This document shows, piece after piece, positions 22,366-35,792 of a stretch of 64,000 bases of DNA (positions are counted from its first letter, which is position 1; the number at the start of each line of letters is the position of its first letter). Location: assembly GCA_032718565.1 (NCBI GenBank), contig JAVGVS010000012.1, positions 1,800,450 to 1,864,449 of the forward strand. Reading direction: 5' to 3'. The stretch is from Distichodus sexfasciatus. Lineage: Eukaryota > Chordata > Actinopteri > Characiformes > Distichodontidae. The translations under genes and the position numbers were made by a program. The notes below the pieces were generated by a model. That model was not told the DNA's origin. It was given only the letters and a program-made list of their open reading frames with translations, and did no database searches.

Positions 22366-23046
22366 AATGTCTAAAACATTTATTTTTAAAAAATATATTT
22401 TTGTTTGTTGTTTCATGTGTGAGATGTTGTATGTCAATATATGCTGTTTATTGTGGAACAAAAAAAATAACAGTGTGCGTTTTCAGTGTAGGTAGTTGGG
22501 CAGTTTTCATACAGTGCTGTTTCTTGTAATGTCTTTGAATTGTGTGCATTGGGGGTGGCTTTCTAACCAAAAGGGCTTGTCGATCTGATAAGTGGAACCC
22601 ACGCTCCTGGAGCGCCTTGGCAGTGATTCAAAAATCCTTCAGCATCATGTATAAAAACAGCAGGGCTGGATGGTCTACACAATACAGAATGTACATAGTG
22701 TTGCAAGTGTGAGGACTGTTTTTGTCTTGTAAAGTGGGACAACATACTTCACATTTAGGCAGCTACAATTCTTTAATATTTAGAAACTGACTACTTAAAA
22801 TTATGCACTGTTGTAGATTCTACACTGTTTACTATAATAACTAATCTGAGAGTTGATTTGATTTGTTTATCTGATGTAAATGCAGGTAAATGGCTCATAA
22901 CTCATGACCAACTCAAAAAGCTCCAATCTCTTTGAGCAATGGCTGTTTCTTATGGCACTTATGTGTAATAGGTTCCACTGCACTTTTTTTTTGTAAAGTT
23001 TAAGGCTTCAGATAAATTTTATGGTGGACACTGCAGCAAATACCTC

Positions 23047-23091
<45 letters not shown>

Positions 23092-24438
23092 AATAATAAT
23101 AATAATAATAATAATTCACACTTTCATGTTGATGACGGAATGTTGGAAAATGTACGAATTTCGTGTTTATAGCACTACAGCACTTTTATAGCTCAGCTTT
23201 TATAGCTCAGTAGCACTAAATGTCCACAAGAGGGCAGTAGAACACCATTTACTGCAAAATAACTGTCGCCGGCGTTACTATTAGTCACGATCAAAATGTG
23301 AGAATTTTGAACAGAGAATGTTTTTTGTTAAAGACTACAAAAATCCCCATCTCTATATTTTTCATTCGTTCTTTTGTATTACCTTTTTTTTTTTTTTTTT
23401 TTTTTTATTGTTCCGGGGACTTTAGTTTGCTGAAAAACTGGAGAAAGACGCTGTTTTTTTCAACTCAGCATTGTCAAAAATGGCCTTTCAAGTTTCCAAG
23501 GCAAGTTTGAATAAAAGGCCTTTCCAGAGAAGTAAGTGGTCTGAATAAATATATTTTTTGTTGAGAATCTATTTAATGGCAAGTTCCTGCCGAGATATTT
23601 TCAGGGTGTGGAGTTTGATGGATCATCCACCTCTTTCTTGTCCTCCTGCATCAATCCTTTTGAATAAATGCTACCTTTGTTTATCCAAACATGATATTTA
23701 ATTACATTTGCTGAGGCATTCTGTTTTTTTCTTTTTCTTCTGATGGAGCACTTTGTCACACTCAACTGAACTTTCCGTCTTTATTGATTGTGTGGGTTAT
23801 TTCTCATGTTCTTCCTTTCCATGACTCAACAAATGGAACATGCTCTATTTTCAGCTTTCCATCAGCTTGATGTAATGAGGTGTATTCACAGTCCCATTTA
23901 TATTCTTTGATATTAGGCAACAAATCTAATTGTATATTTTCTTAATGTAGGCCTTGCTACTTTCTAAAGCCTTGATTTGAAGTCTAATATAAATAAATTC
24001 CCATATGATTCACACACTCTGTGCTATAAAAGCTACTGTGGCTGACATTGGAATGTGTAACTTTTTTGCTTTCTACAGTGTAAATCCTGATGAGTTAGTA
24101 CAACTTAAACTGTTTAAAAGAACTGATTACATTAAATCATTGAAGGTTATAAATTTGATGAAGTGGAGCATAAAATGTATTTGAATGGAATATAAGAAAG
24201 ACATTTATGTATTATTAAAGAAAAGAAAGAAAATGAAATCAAGTTTACCAAATCAGTTCAGTCATTTGAGTGCCAAATAAATTTGGTCATTTGAGCAAAA
24301 AATGAACAAAAAACAGTAAAGCTTTTGAGTTATTACTTCAAATATCTAATTTTGAGTTGGGTTAGTTCATGAGAACGAATGACCTCAGTTGTCTGCAGCA
24401 TTAAGTAATGTCAACTTAATTCTTTCATTATGATATGC
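22366..24438. other. Intergenic, with (CAA)n/(TAA)n microsatellite and poly(T)
   Basis: No gene seen. Compound (caa)n(taa)n microsatellite at 23047-23115 and a T run at about 23384-23406. Otherwise AT-rich unique sequence. Confidence 0.6.
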
Positions 24439-24638
24439 CAGGGTTGGCCTAAGCCTAAATGGGGCCCTAAGCAGAATTTCATTTGGGGGCCTCTGCCATC
24501 ACCTCAATGCTATTTTTGTAATTCTTTTTTTTTTTTATTATCATGATGTCTTGACATTTAAAGTGTTCTTGGGGGCCCCCTGGTGACGTAGGGGCCCCAA
24601 GTGGCAGCTTAATTTGTGTATGCCTTGGGCTGGCTCTG
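24439..24638. mobile_element. hAT-like miniature element, diverged
   Basis: Imperfect inverted ends CAGGGTTGGCCTAAG and CTTGGGCTGGCTCTG around ggggcc/ggccccc blocks. The flanking octamers (tgatatgc, caatatac) match only partly, so the duplication is decayed or absent. Confidence 0.5.
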
Positions 24639-24746
24639 CAATATACTTTAAGGTTTTACAGTGTAGTTTATGCTAAGACTGTTCCTTACACCAACAAAAA
24701 TGAGATTGTGAATTATCATAATAAACGCACCACATCACAGCATATA

Positions 24747-26259
24747 CAGGTACATCTCAGAAAATTGGAATATCATGAAAAAGTTCAATATTTTTTGTCA
24801 TTCATTTCAGAAAGTGAAACTCATATATTATGTAGATTAATTACACACAGAGTGAAATATTTCAAGCCTTTATTTCTCACAGTGTTGATGATTATGGCTT
24901 ACAGATAATGAAAACCCAAAATTCAGTGTCTCAGAAAATTAGAATATTGTGAAAGAGTTCCATTTTGGAAAGTCATGGTGTTATACCCTAATAAGCTAAT
25001 TAACTCAAAACACCTGCAAGGGTTTCCTGAGCATTTAATTAGTCTCTCAGTCTGGGTCAGTAGGCTACACAATCATGGGGAAGACTGCTGACTTGACAGA
25101 TGTCCAGATGACAGTCACTGACACCCTCCACAAGGAGGGTAAGCCACTCTGGTTGTTCACAGAGTGCTGTATCCAAGCATGTTCATAGAAAGTTGAGTGG
25201 AAGGAAAAGGTGTGGTAGGAAAAGGTGCACCAGCAACAGGGATAACCACAGGATTGTCAAGCAAAATCCATTCAAGGATTTGGGGGAGCCTCACAAGGAG
25301 TAGACTGAGGCTGGGGTCAGCGCATCAAGAGCCACTACGCACAGACCAGTCCTAGACATGGGCTACGCATTCCTTGTGTCAAGCCACTCCTGAACCAGAG
25401 ACGTCATAAACGTCTAACCTGCACTGAGGAGAAAAAGAACTGGACTGTTGCTCAGTAGTCCAAAGTCCTCTTTTCAGATGAAAGTAAATGTTCATGTCAT
25501 TTGGAAATCAAGGTCCCAGAGTCTGGAGGAAGAGTGGAGAGGCACAGAATCCACGTTGCTTGAGATCCAGTGTGAAGTTTCCACAGACAGTGATGATTTG
25601 CGGTGCCATGTCATCTGCTGGTGTCGTTCCACCGTGTTTTCTGAAGTCCACAGTCAACACAGCCATCTACCAGCAAATTTTAGAGCACTTCATGCTTCCT
25701 TCTGCTGACAAGCTTTATGGAGATACTGATTTCATTTTCCAGCAGGACTTGGCACCTGCCCACACTGCCAAAGGTGCCAACAGCTGGTTCAATGACGATG
25801 GTGTTACTGTGCTTGACTGGCCAGCAAACTCACCTGACCTCAACCCCATAGAGAATCTATGGGGTATTATCAAGAGTGACCTGAAGGCCACTATCAAAGC
25901 AACCTGGCCTTCCACTACACCTCAGCAGTGCCACAGGCTGATCGCCTCCATGCCACGCCGCATTGATGCAGTAATTCATGCAAGAGGAGGCTCAACCAAG
26001 TATTGAGTGCATAGAAATGAACATACTTTCAAGAAGCCTGACATTTCTGTTTAAAATATCCTTTTTTAATTGATCTTATGTGAATTTTGGGTTTTCATTA
26101 TCTATAAGCCATAATCGTCAACATTACAAGAAATAAAGGCTTGAAATATTTCACTCTATGTGTAATGAATCTGTATAATATATGAGTTTCACTTTCTGAA
26201 ATGAGTGACAAAAAATATTGAACTTTTTCACGATATTCCAATTTTTTGAGATGTACCTG
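24747..26259 (+). pseudogene. Tc1-type transposon, near full length, transposase broken
   Basis: TA-flanked (24745-24746, 26260-26261) with inverted repeats of about 210 bases. Each arm carries two copies of a 'cagaaaattggaatat' type motif (at about 24757 and 24932), the IR/DR arrangement. The transposase reading frame starts at 25075 (MGKTADLTDVQ), loses sequence in the first DNA-binding helix, meets a stop, and shifts again near 25480. From 25488 to 26006 it is open: the second Asp lies in FQQDLAPAHT and the Glu in NPIENLWG with 34 residues between (DD34E). Inactive by these breaks. Confidence 0.9.
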
Positions 26260-26261
26260 TA

Positions 26262-28539
26262 ATGCAAGGAAATGCAACCTCTGCATTCATCTGAAAAGGA
26301 GCAACAGGCATCTGACATGGCCAATAACAGGGAAACTGAACTTGGAATGGCACTTTGCTTATTGGTCACTTTAATTAAAGTAGGAGATTTAGAGATGGTC
26401 TTGTGTAAAAATTCAAGATTCAGTGTCTAAAATACTCAAACTAAAAACTCTTTCTTCCCCATTTTGATACTTGATTTCAGGGCCTACCATCATCAAGTAA
26501 ACCTTAAGGTATTGCATGAGAATGCCAGTAGATCTGCAGACTCAAGAGCAAGAAGTAAAAGCCATGCCACATTCAAGTTCAATTCAATGACGTCTCTTAC
26601 CCGTTCTGAAACTTGACTTGAACATCAAGCAGATAGTCTTGGCCTTGTCTCCATGCCTAAATACATTGAGTTCCTGCCATGCTATTGACCTCTAAAATAT
26701 TTGCTCTAACAAGCGGTGCTACTTAATGAAGTGGCCGGTGAGTGTAGTTTTCATGCTCAAATTTGTAGACAAGAATCCATACAGCTACTCCAGCGGAATT
26801 AGTGGCCCCAAAGGCTGGCATGAAAGCTGCTAATTCATGGCTCCTGCTTCATCGATCACCCATGTGCCATTCAAGTTCTCTGAAATGTTAGGATGAACAA
26901 ATCAATGGACCCACCAGTGGCGGCCGAGGTGTTTTGCAATTAGCAGCGTGAAGCTGTCTCCTCAACTCAACCGCAAACAGTCAGAACAAATACATGGATG
27001 TTTAAAAAAAAGAAAATAACAGGCTCCAAAAAACATTTTAAAAACACAATCTGGCCTCATCTCATGTCCATTGTCTTTTCCGACAGAGGTCAGGGATGTA
27101 ATGGCGACCTTAACGATTGGGTGTGATGGAGTGCGTTTGTGAACAAAATCATTAATATCTTGTGCTAGAATTTAGCCGCTCATCAGGAAAACTGTCTAGT
27201 TGACATTCAACTAGCCAACTGATTACTCCTTCATTAAGCAAACTGACCCACTCTAACAGTGACAAGGACATTGCAATCGATCTGTTAAAAACAGGATCGC
27301 CAAGCTTATATTTTGTTCTAACCAGCCGCTGCTTCCAGACAAACTGGTCTTACAGTCCAAAAAAACACTATTGTTTAAAATGCAATTAATGTTAAAAAAA
27401 AAGACTAGATCATTATTTTGAAATGTTTGACAGCTGTTCCACATTTTAGACAATAGCTGTTGTATTTGACAATAACTTCATGTTGTCCAAACTATGGTTA
27501 TATAATGATATGTCTGTCAATCATACTGGTAGTTTACTTGAGTCCAGTCTTGCAGAAAATAACTGTCCTGCAAACACGATAAATTCTGCTCTCTATAAAG
27601 GCATCTCTAATGAACTCAAATCAGATGTGATAAATTGAGAAGGAATCTCATATTTCTAGTGCTGTAGCCCTGCATGAAGTCTTTGCCTGTCTGTAAAAGT
27701 TGCTGTGGCCCCACATGGGGTCTAGAAAAGAAACTAACAAGCAAACTACCAGTTAGTTTGTTTTTGAATAGTTTAAATGAGCTGGAATTAAGTAAAGACG
27801 CAGTCTTGATTACAGCCAACTAATCAACTAACTTATTAACAGTTTTCACTATCTGGATGAACCATATTTGCCAGTCACTTTTAAATATATTAAGTGAAGT
27901 GATTCACTTAACACCACACCTCACATACAATAAACATACTCACTAAAGCTGAAATATTCTTATTATCCAGAAGCTAACTGATACTATCTGCAGGATATCT
28001 TGTATTGGAGTTTTGGCTTTTCTACTTTCTCATTTTTGAGCCACTTATTTTGATGACGCACTTTTTCTTTTTGAGAATATCTCAAGGTCAGCGGTGTTCA
28101 GATTTACCTCAAGATTCACTGGCAAGTTGTGTCCAAAATGTTCAAGACTTTTCCACCAGCACTTGATAATGACCGAATTTGATGCTACAGCCATGCATAA
28201 GTTTGACCACAAGCTACACCACATTGACATAGGAATGGAAGTTCCATAGTAAATGCCTGAAAACAGCATACATATAAGATATATTGTAGTGATGCTAATC
28301 TTTACATACATTCTTTCTTGCACATGAATCACTTTGTGAATGTTTACAGCATAACTGTATTTTTTACATGGGGAAGTGCCATAATTGCAACATGTACTGT
28401 TTCTAATTTATGGTCCAATTCTACGCCCTCTCACATGATAGGAGACCCACGCTGTTCTTTTAACTTTTCGCCTTAAGCATATCTTCTTTTTTTCATTCAA
28501 AAAAATGGTTTCTCAAAAATTATTGAGATTGTTTTATCA
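26262..28539. other. Gene-free, candidate conserved noncoding sequence
   Basis: No coding gene or repeat recognised. The part from about 26700 to 27140 is richer in GC, repeat-free and has AT homeobox-like motifs (agctgctaattcatgg at about 26826, ttttgcaattagcagc at about 26932). It looks like regulatory rather than neutral DNA; conservation cannot be tested here. Confidence 0.4.
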
Positions 28540-28665
28540 CTGGGCAGTACGGTGGTCCCCGCCTTGCCCCCGTAAGTTCTTGGGATAGGCTCCAGTCCCC
28601 TGTCTGGTGTTGCGTGACCCCGATTGGGATTAAGCAGTTTGGATAATAAATGAATGAATGAATGA
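28540..28665 (+). mobile_element. SINE-A copy with internal deletion
   Basis: The head 'gggcagtacggtgg' joins directly to the 3' part 'ccccgccttgcccccg' and 'gggataggctccagtcccc', ending in (gaat)n. The middle 200 or so bases are missing. Confidence 0.7.
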
Positions 28666-29869
28666 AGGAATGTTTTACCGCCTGGTGCTAGTCAAATGGC
28701 TTTTATTGTTGCTGTTATAGACTAATGTGCATCAAGTTGGCTTGTGATGTCAATTTGCGAAAAAGGCAGACAATGTAATACGCTTTTAATTTGTTTATTA
28801 GCTTCTTTTCCAGAGATGCAGGTACACAATGCTGTAGAGTGGAGAATTCTACTCAATTCATCACAATTAAGTCTACTTTAGTTTATTAGCAAGGGCTGTT
28901 TTAGTGAAATGGACAGTGTTTATAAATGGTAGAGAAAACTGCAATTTCCAAAACAATGTGCCCTTTGGAAGATTAATATATCCGCACACAAACACACACT
29001 TATTTGGGTTGGTTAGCACGCCTACAAACATGCACAAACTTTTTTGAAAGATTATTTACTATCTAGATCAGTTATCAGGCCATATGGGAGAAAATGTGAG
29101 CTAGAGATGCTTCATTAATAACAAGGTACTAAGCACAAGCAGGACAAAGTGCAAAGGGCATGACACTCTGCCAGACATGTGGCCATTCATTTTCATAAGC
29201 ACCTGCTGTGAAGCTGTTTACTCTTACTGTGTTAATTGCTCACAAATACTCTCGCAATAAGATACTTCATTTAGTTCCAATTAGTTTCATTCTCATCTCT
29301 CAGTCTGATATGAATATATATACATATACTGTATATACTGTACATCAACCTCCATTCATGACTTTAATTCAGTACAATAATGAACAAATGCTTTTCTAGA
29401 CACCTAAGAGTCTTTACAGAGTATGTGTGTCTCCACTTCAACCCAAGCCAATATGCAGCTTCATCTAGATGATGCACCAGCAGCCGTTCTGCACCAATAC
29501 ACTCACATATTAGTTAAGGTTGTGAAGAAATGTAAGACAGTTCACCAGTTAGAGATTGGGGATGATTAGGAAGGCATATTTGATTTTAGTAGGAAATTAG
29601 GATTCCACCTCAACTCTTTTGAAAAGATGCCCAGGGATTTTTTTTATTGGGCTCAGAGAGGCAGGAGCTCAGTTTTAAACCTCATCTGGAAGATAGTACC
29701 ATTTTTACAGCGACATGCACATGACTGTCTGGGCCATTATAATTCAGACAGACCACACCCTGTTAGTTCCACCAAAACTGACACATACACCCATCTTATC
29801 TATTTGTTCTGTCTGGCCAGATCCAGACCTGTGAGCCTTAGCTTAGCTTTAGCAGATGCTCTGTTTTAG
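28666..29869. other. Intergenic, nothing recognised
   Basis: AT-rich unique sequence. No gene, RNA or repeat identified. Confidence 0.5.
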
Positions 29870-29990
29870 AACGACTTCCATTTCTTAATTACAGACAAAG
29901 TTTTCCTAGAGCAACATACGGTTAAGGGCCTTGCTCAGTGTTCCAATGGTGGCTCCTGGGATTTGAACCCCTATTCTTGTGATCTTTAAC
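29870..29990 (-). mobile_element. SINE-C fragment
   Basis: Reverse orientation: 'gaacgacttccatttcttaa', 'ttaagggccttgctcag' and the B-box complement 'gggatttgaaccc'. Confidence 0.55.
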
Positions 29991-30254
29991 ACAGGTCCTC
30001 AGCCACTTAGACCACTGCACATCACTGCCCCGGAATACACCACCACTGCCCACACTGTAAAATTGCTGTGGTCAAAATCTTTATATGTGACCCGATCTGC
30101 CGTAATGAGTCGGAAGTCGGTGTTCTATTCATTTAGATACGGGCCGATTATGTTGAAAAACATCACAAAAATATTGATTTTTCTTTTTTGGAGACCAGAC
30201 TAATTTTGAAGACCTTTTCTTTCATATAAGACCAAAAAAGAAAAATCCTAAACG

Positions 30255-30478
30255 AAAGTGAGTGATTATTTGTCATTGTTAACACACCACAGCACAGCAC
30301 ACAGTGCACCACAATGAAATGTGACCTCTGCATTGACCCATTGACTCTGTGAAGGAGCAGTGGGCAGCTGACATGGTGATTGCCCGGGGAGCAGTGCTTG
30401 GGGACGGTACCTTGCTCATGAGTACCTCAGTGGTAACTTTACTGGTCTGGGATTCGAACCGATGACCTTCTGACCTAC
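30255..30478 (-). mobile_element. SINE-B copy, head truncated
   Basis: Family block 'gtgagtgattatttgtcatt', 'gtgacctctgcattgaccc', 'ggtaccttgctcatgagtac' and B-box complement 'gggattcgaacc', then divergence at about 30478. Confidence 0.7.
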
Positions 30479-31215
30479 TGCAAACTTGGCAACCCAGACA
30501 GGACCTCCTGTCTTAACATGTCTGTTGATTGTAAGGTTTATGAAGTCACATATGCTTTTAGTTTTAAAAGCATTAAAAAAGACTGTAAAGAACCCCATTA
30601 TGCCAAACACCCAAAGCTGGAGAGTTTTGGCTTGCAGGAGGATGCTTTTGCCATGCTGTCTATTTAAAATCACAGCTTGCATGTCTCAGCTGCCTGCTTG
30701 TTTCTTTTGGGGATGGTAAAAATGTCTGATACACGTGTTCTTGGAAGATGTGGAATGTTGAATTGACTTAGGCCTGACATACGTGTTATCTCTCCTCCTC
30801 TCTGCTGTTTCATGACAGAGATATCTGTGCTGTCATGTACATAACATCCGACTTATATATCTGATTCCTGTCGACTTGTCAAACACTCCCAGAAACAGAA
30901 CGATTCTAACTTCCAAAAAGTCAGTGTATAAAGGGGCACACTGTGATTGTTTTGCTTTTAAAGCCAAGGATTGTTCTTTTGCTTTACGTTACAGGTTGAT
31001 CACACATAAAGGATGCCATGTGTTAATCGTGTGATGCACTGATCACACTCTACAACCTTCTTTTGCTCAGAGATTTCATGTATCCATGGCACTAAGAATC
31101 CGCATAGATACTGGCACTAGAGAGCTCCTTTAACGTATTATAGTATATTAAATGCAGGCTATACACTAATTTAATGTGTGTGCTATACTGAACGTACATG
31201 TTCGATTTCTTGATT

Positions 31216-31615
31216 TGGGGCTGTGGTAGCATAACAGTTAGGGAGTTGGCCCCCTGACCAGTTCAAATCCTGGACTAGTAAAAGTACCATTAAGGTACCT
31301 GTAAGCAGGGGCGCCGCTAGCAATTTTGGGCCGCCTGAAAGAAAATCATTTTGGGCCCCATGTTCCTCCTAAACCACACCAACACACACAACTGATATTA
31401 GTGGGCTTCTGTGGGCCCCTCCGGAATGCTGGGCCCCATGAAACGCCCAGACTTACCCCCCCTTACCTGTGCCCCTGCCTGTAAGCAAGGTATTGTCCCA
31501 AGCACTAGTCTTGGGGCGCTGCCTATCAGCTATCCACTGCCCCTTTCATGGATGGGTCAAATGCAGGTCACATCTCATTGTGGTACACTGCGTGCTGTGC
31601 TGTGGTACAATAAAA
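31216..31615 (+). mobile_element. SINE-B copy split by a hAT insertion
   Basis: tRNA-like head at 31216-31272 (agttcaaatcctgg as B box), body resuming after the inserted element at 31478 ('gtaagcaaggtattgtccc') and ending near 31615. Confidence 0.75.
31306..31477. mobile_element. hAT-type miniature element, 172 bp, exact TSD, nested in SINE-B
   Basis: Starts CAGGGGCGCC and ends GTGCCCCTG, with CCTGTAAG duplicated exactly at 31298-31305 and 31478-31485. Removing it restores the SINE. The internal blocks are rich in gggcc. Confidence 0.88.
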
Positions 31616-33373
31616 TGTTTTTGGAAAGTTATACATTAGGGGCTGGTTTCTTCAACATGGCCTAAGCCTAGTCTTGGAATAAGTTGCAGTACCAATGGAG
31701 ATTTACCATTGAAAGTCAAATTTAGTCTAGGACTAGACTTAATCTTAGACTGGGAAACTGGCCCTACAGGTTCAAATTTTGTCCCACAACACAAACACCA
31801 TTTTCTTTAACTTCCGCTCTTGTTGCATGTTTGAAGAAAGTCATTAATGTAAGAAAAATTGTAACTTGAAAGTTCTAATTTACTACATGAGTCAGATGTT
31901 AGAGCTTTGTGTAGGATGAAAATGAAATGTACAATAAGAGTTTACATTTTTAGTGATTTTGGTTTGGTGTACTAGCAAATAACAATGATCAGAAACCTAA
32001 TATCATAATCATTTGACCATGAGTCAATCTACCTGACCAGTTTGCATATTTGTCTTTAGCTATTTAAACAAGAGATGTTCCCTGATGTCATATTTTAATC
32101 AAAATGTTTAAAATATAACATTCAAATGTGCAGTATATTCTACAGTTCTACATTTTCTTTTCTTTCTATAAATCATCATTCTTTATTTCATAGTTCTTTT
32201 TCCATTTGGGCCAGATTTTCTCTGCACAAATGTTACAAAATCGGTTTGCGTAGTATTGCCTGACACATTTCTGGGCAAAAGTTGAATTCCCTGCAGGCCT
32301 CAATGGCCTACTAATCTTTAATTAATATATTTATTTGAATGTGTGACCATTGTGTCCCAGACCTCCGAGCCTCATGTGGGGCTGGTTAACGATTACCTCC
32401 GTTTGGAAGTCTTCAGCCCACATCGTGACTGACACATGAATATGTGCTCTGGAGCGCTGTGCTGCTGCAAAGCTCTACATCCAATTCTGACACCACTTTA
32501 ACAATCTGTCCAGCAAGCTCGAAACAAATTGGTTCCAAAAACCCGAACAGAGTGTGGTTCAGGTGAACGCGTGAGTGCACTGCGATGTAACGCGCAAAGA
32601 GCAAGATAGGCTCTAAGGAAATAGAATGGCATTTTTCTCTTTATTCCTGTTTTTTTTTCTTCATCCCTCTTGAAGAACATTCCAAAGGAGGAGAAGAAGG
32701 AGGAGGTGGAGGAGGCAGGCATCGCAACAGTGGAAATAAAAGATGTTGGTCTACCCATCTGTCAGCGCAGCTTTCCCTTCTGCCATAGGCTGGCAAGCAG
32801 CGCTTGGCCAAGGTCTCCAGAGCCCCAGCGGGTCGCATGTCACATCCCTGAGAAGTTTCCCCCCCCTTTGTTTTCTCTGGCGAGGGTATCAGAGCAACAG
32901 GCGAACATTTCCTCTGCATGGCAACTGCAGGCCTGCTGGCGTTTTATTTTTTATTAGCATCGCTTCACGCTGTATTATTTGAAATATAAAAAAAGAAAAA
33001 AAAAACAAGCCAAAACACACTAATGGATCTTGATTGTGGCCGTTGAAGACAAAAGAGACTGGGTGTGTGTGTGCGTGTGAGTTTATATTGTTGCAACTTC
33101 CTGAAGACACTGTTTTCATTTTCAGTCTCCCCAGGGGGAAGTGGTATCTCTTAGCGCTGATTTAAACCAACAGGCCATTTCAACACAAACTATGAAAGTA
33201 TGAATGCTTCACGACTGTAAAAAAGGGAAGTTTTCCCTTGCAAAGCACCCATCTCATTTATGCTTTTAGTCAACAGCATTGCCGTTCCGGTTCTATGTAT
33301 AAACCAATCATATAAAACAGTTGTGGAAGAGGAGGCTGTATATCTGCCAAATTTGCCTTTTAAAAATCCTTGT
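31616..33373. other. Gene-free; GC-richer block at 32640-32960
   Basis: Mostly unique sequence. From about 32680 to 32960 there is a purine run (gaggagaagaaggagg) followed by a GC-rich stretch with open frames on both strands that look like no known protein; I read it as noncoding, possibly regulatory. Confidence 0.4.
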
Positions 33374-33575
33374 AGGGCGGCACGCTGGTGCAGTTGTTAG
33401 TGCTGCTGCTTCTCAGCGAGAAGGTTGTGGGTTTGATCCCCGGGTCGGCTGTACTGCAGGGTCTTTCTGTGTGGAGTTTGCATGCTCTCCCTGTGTTCGC
33501 ATGGGTTTCCACCGGGGCTCCGATTTGCTCCCACAGTCCAAAAGCATGAAATATAGGTTAATTGGTGAACTTGAA
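33374..33575 (+). mobile_element. SINE-A 5' half
   Basis: Head 'agggcggcacgctggtgcag', 'tctcagcgagaaggttgtg', body 'tctttctgtgtggagtttgc', then stops after 'ataggttaattggtg' without the tail. Confidence 0.75.
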
Positions 33576-34868
33576 TCTTGAAAGTCACTTACAAATGCAA
33601 TTTACTAAGGCCGGGCATATATTGTGTGATTTTTTCAATCATGTTGTAAATCTCCAACTCAAACTGTATGACTGCATGCGTTGAAAAGCCAAAGCTCCCA
33701 ATTTATGGATTAATCGGTCCTCATTACTCCATGGATGCTACACAATGCACAACGCACAATTAAACTGAAACGGGTTGATCCAAAGAATAGTGAAAAATTG
33801 GCTGCAAATGGGCCGAAAATTGGACAGTGTAAGTCCAGCTTAAAAGAGGCACTCTCATACAATTTATACCCACCTTTAGCTTTTGAGGAATAGAATGTCT
33901 GATTTATTACGACACATTCAGGCTAAAAAGAAGGATGGAATGGAAGGATCCAATTGTTTAAAGTAAAAAAGTCACATACATTTGAAATATGCAAGCACAT
34001 TCATTCCTATAAATGCATTCCTTTAGTGTTAACATTGAAAATGAATGTATTTATGTTGCTTTTTGCCAAGGTTTATTTCAGCTCCCCTGCATTTTCGTTG
34101 TGTTGCGTGTTTTTATAACATCTTCGTAGTCACTGTAATCTTGCCAGATTCTAGATTCGTTTCTAGGTACCAAAAATGTTATACTGAAAGAGTCCTGGAG
34201 AAAAATAAAACAGCACAGATAAATGATTAAACAACCTTCATGATAAACTCTCACACACATACTGTATATACAAACCCACTCACACACAAAACAAACATGC
34301 AATCTATTAAGTACATAAATGGCAAGCTGAGCTTGAATATGGAGCATGTGTGTGTGCTTTGTGTTGGTGAGTTTGCGTGTGGTGACAGAATGCAGAGCTC
34401 TGCATAGCAGCTGGGACTGTCACACATGAGCCCAGGCTCCGGTCCTGATCTCAGATCAGTTCAGACAGCTCAGAGGACAGAGCAACAGCATCCCAGCCCA
34501 GTCACACAACACAACAAGCCTCTGACATTCTAGACGGGAAATCCAGAAAGTTGTGCCCCTCTTTGTTGAATCACAACCGTTGGTGATGACAGCTTTTTAA
34601 GTGAGAGTGAAGTGTGTTGGCACCTGTGGGTTGAGTTTGTTGGCTCACTGTATCTCAAGATATAGCATATTTAACAGAGAATAAAAGCACAAAACCTTAT
34701 GAAATTAAAATGCAAACGTTTTCTGTAAGCATGAATCAGTTGTCTACTTTATGAAGAAACTACTTTAAAGTTTGGAAAGAAAAAATACTATAATTTTAAT
34801 GACTATACGTTCAACTCTGCAAGGATGAAATTAGAAGAAATATGTGATTAATTATTATGTATTGTAAG
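33576..34868. other. Intergenic, nothing recognised
   Basis: No gene or clear repeat seen; AT-rich with a short acacac-rich patch near 34245-34300. Confidence 0.45.
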
Positions 34869-35515
34869 TAGGGATGCATGATAATATCGGAATCATATTG
34901 GAATCGGCCGATAAGTGCTTTTTTTAAAGTCATCAGCATTGGGCCGATGCTTAGATTTGCCTGATATTTTACGCCAATATTTGATAACGCATTCATTGTA
35001 TGCTGGAAAATAAGCACTTGTGCCAGGCATGTCCAAAGTCGAGGTCAGACTTTATACAACCCACGTCTTCTGTCTTAAAATGCATGGCGTTATTTCGTGC
35101 CAAAATAATGTTTGCGAGAAAAATCTCTTGTCTTTTCGCACTCAACTCTCAGGGAATAGCCGGGGTTGCAGCTTAACGGCTCTCCACGGCTCACTCACCT
35201 TGAGCGTCACGCGTGCCCTTTTTGGCTTGGCACACCACATAGGGCAGGAAGTGACTTTTTCTTAAAATGTTGTGCTCTGCCCTCGCTCAAATCTGCTTAC
35301 ACACTCGCTTGACTTGGCGCTTTGTTAGAAATATCAGAGTTGTGGTGCTATTTTTATGTCAAAATTCTGAGCATACAGTGGAACTTTGGTGAGCAAAATA
35401 TCTTGTCTTTACGCGCTCAACTCTTGACTCCACCTTCCTCATTTATGGGCAGATATAAGCATGAAAAATACTGGATAATGGCATCAGCCAAAACTTCTCT
35501 TATCGTGCAACCCTT
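34869..35515. mobile_element. hAT-type nonautonomous element, 647 bp
   Basis: Ends TAGGGATGCATGATAA and TTATCGTGCAACCCTT (inverted), flanked by ATTGTAAG and ATTATAAG, an 8-bp duplication with one mismatch. No transposase frame. Confidence 0.75.
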
Positions 35516-35554
35516 ATTATAAGTACAATTATTACTGTTATTGCAATTATTGTT

Positions 35555-35771
35555 AAGTGAAAGTGAGTAATTATTTGTCATTGTGAACACACCACTCCAC
35601 ACCACACAATGCACCACAACGAAATGTGACCTCTGCATCTGACCCATCCATGACATGGACAGCGCCCAGGGAACAGTACCTTGCTCATGAGTACCTCAGT
35701 GGTATCTTTACTGGTCCGGGATTCGTATTGTCGACCAATCAGTGAACTTCCTAAATGTTATGCTACCAACT
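35555..35771 (-). mobile_element. SINE-B copy
   Basis: 'gaaagtgagtaattatttgtc', 'gtgacctctgcatctgaccc', 'accttgctcatgagtacctc' and a degraded tRNA-like head ending 'gttatgctaccaactg'. Confidence 0.65.
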
Positions 35772-35792
35772 GATCCAAAATACTCTTTTATA

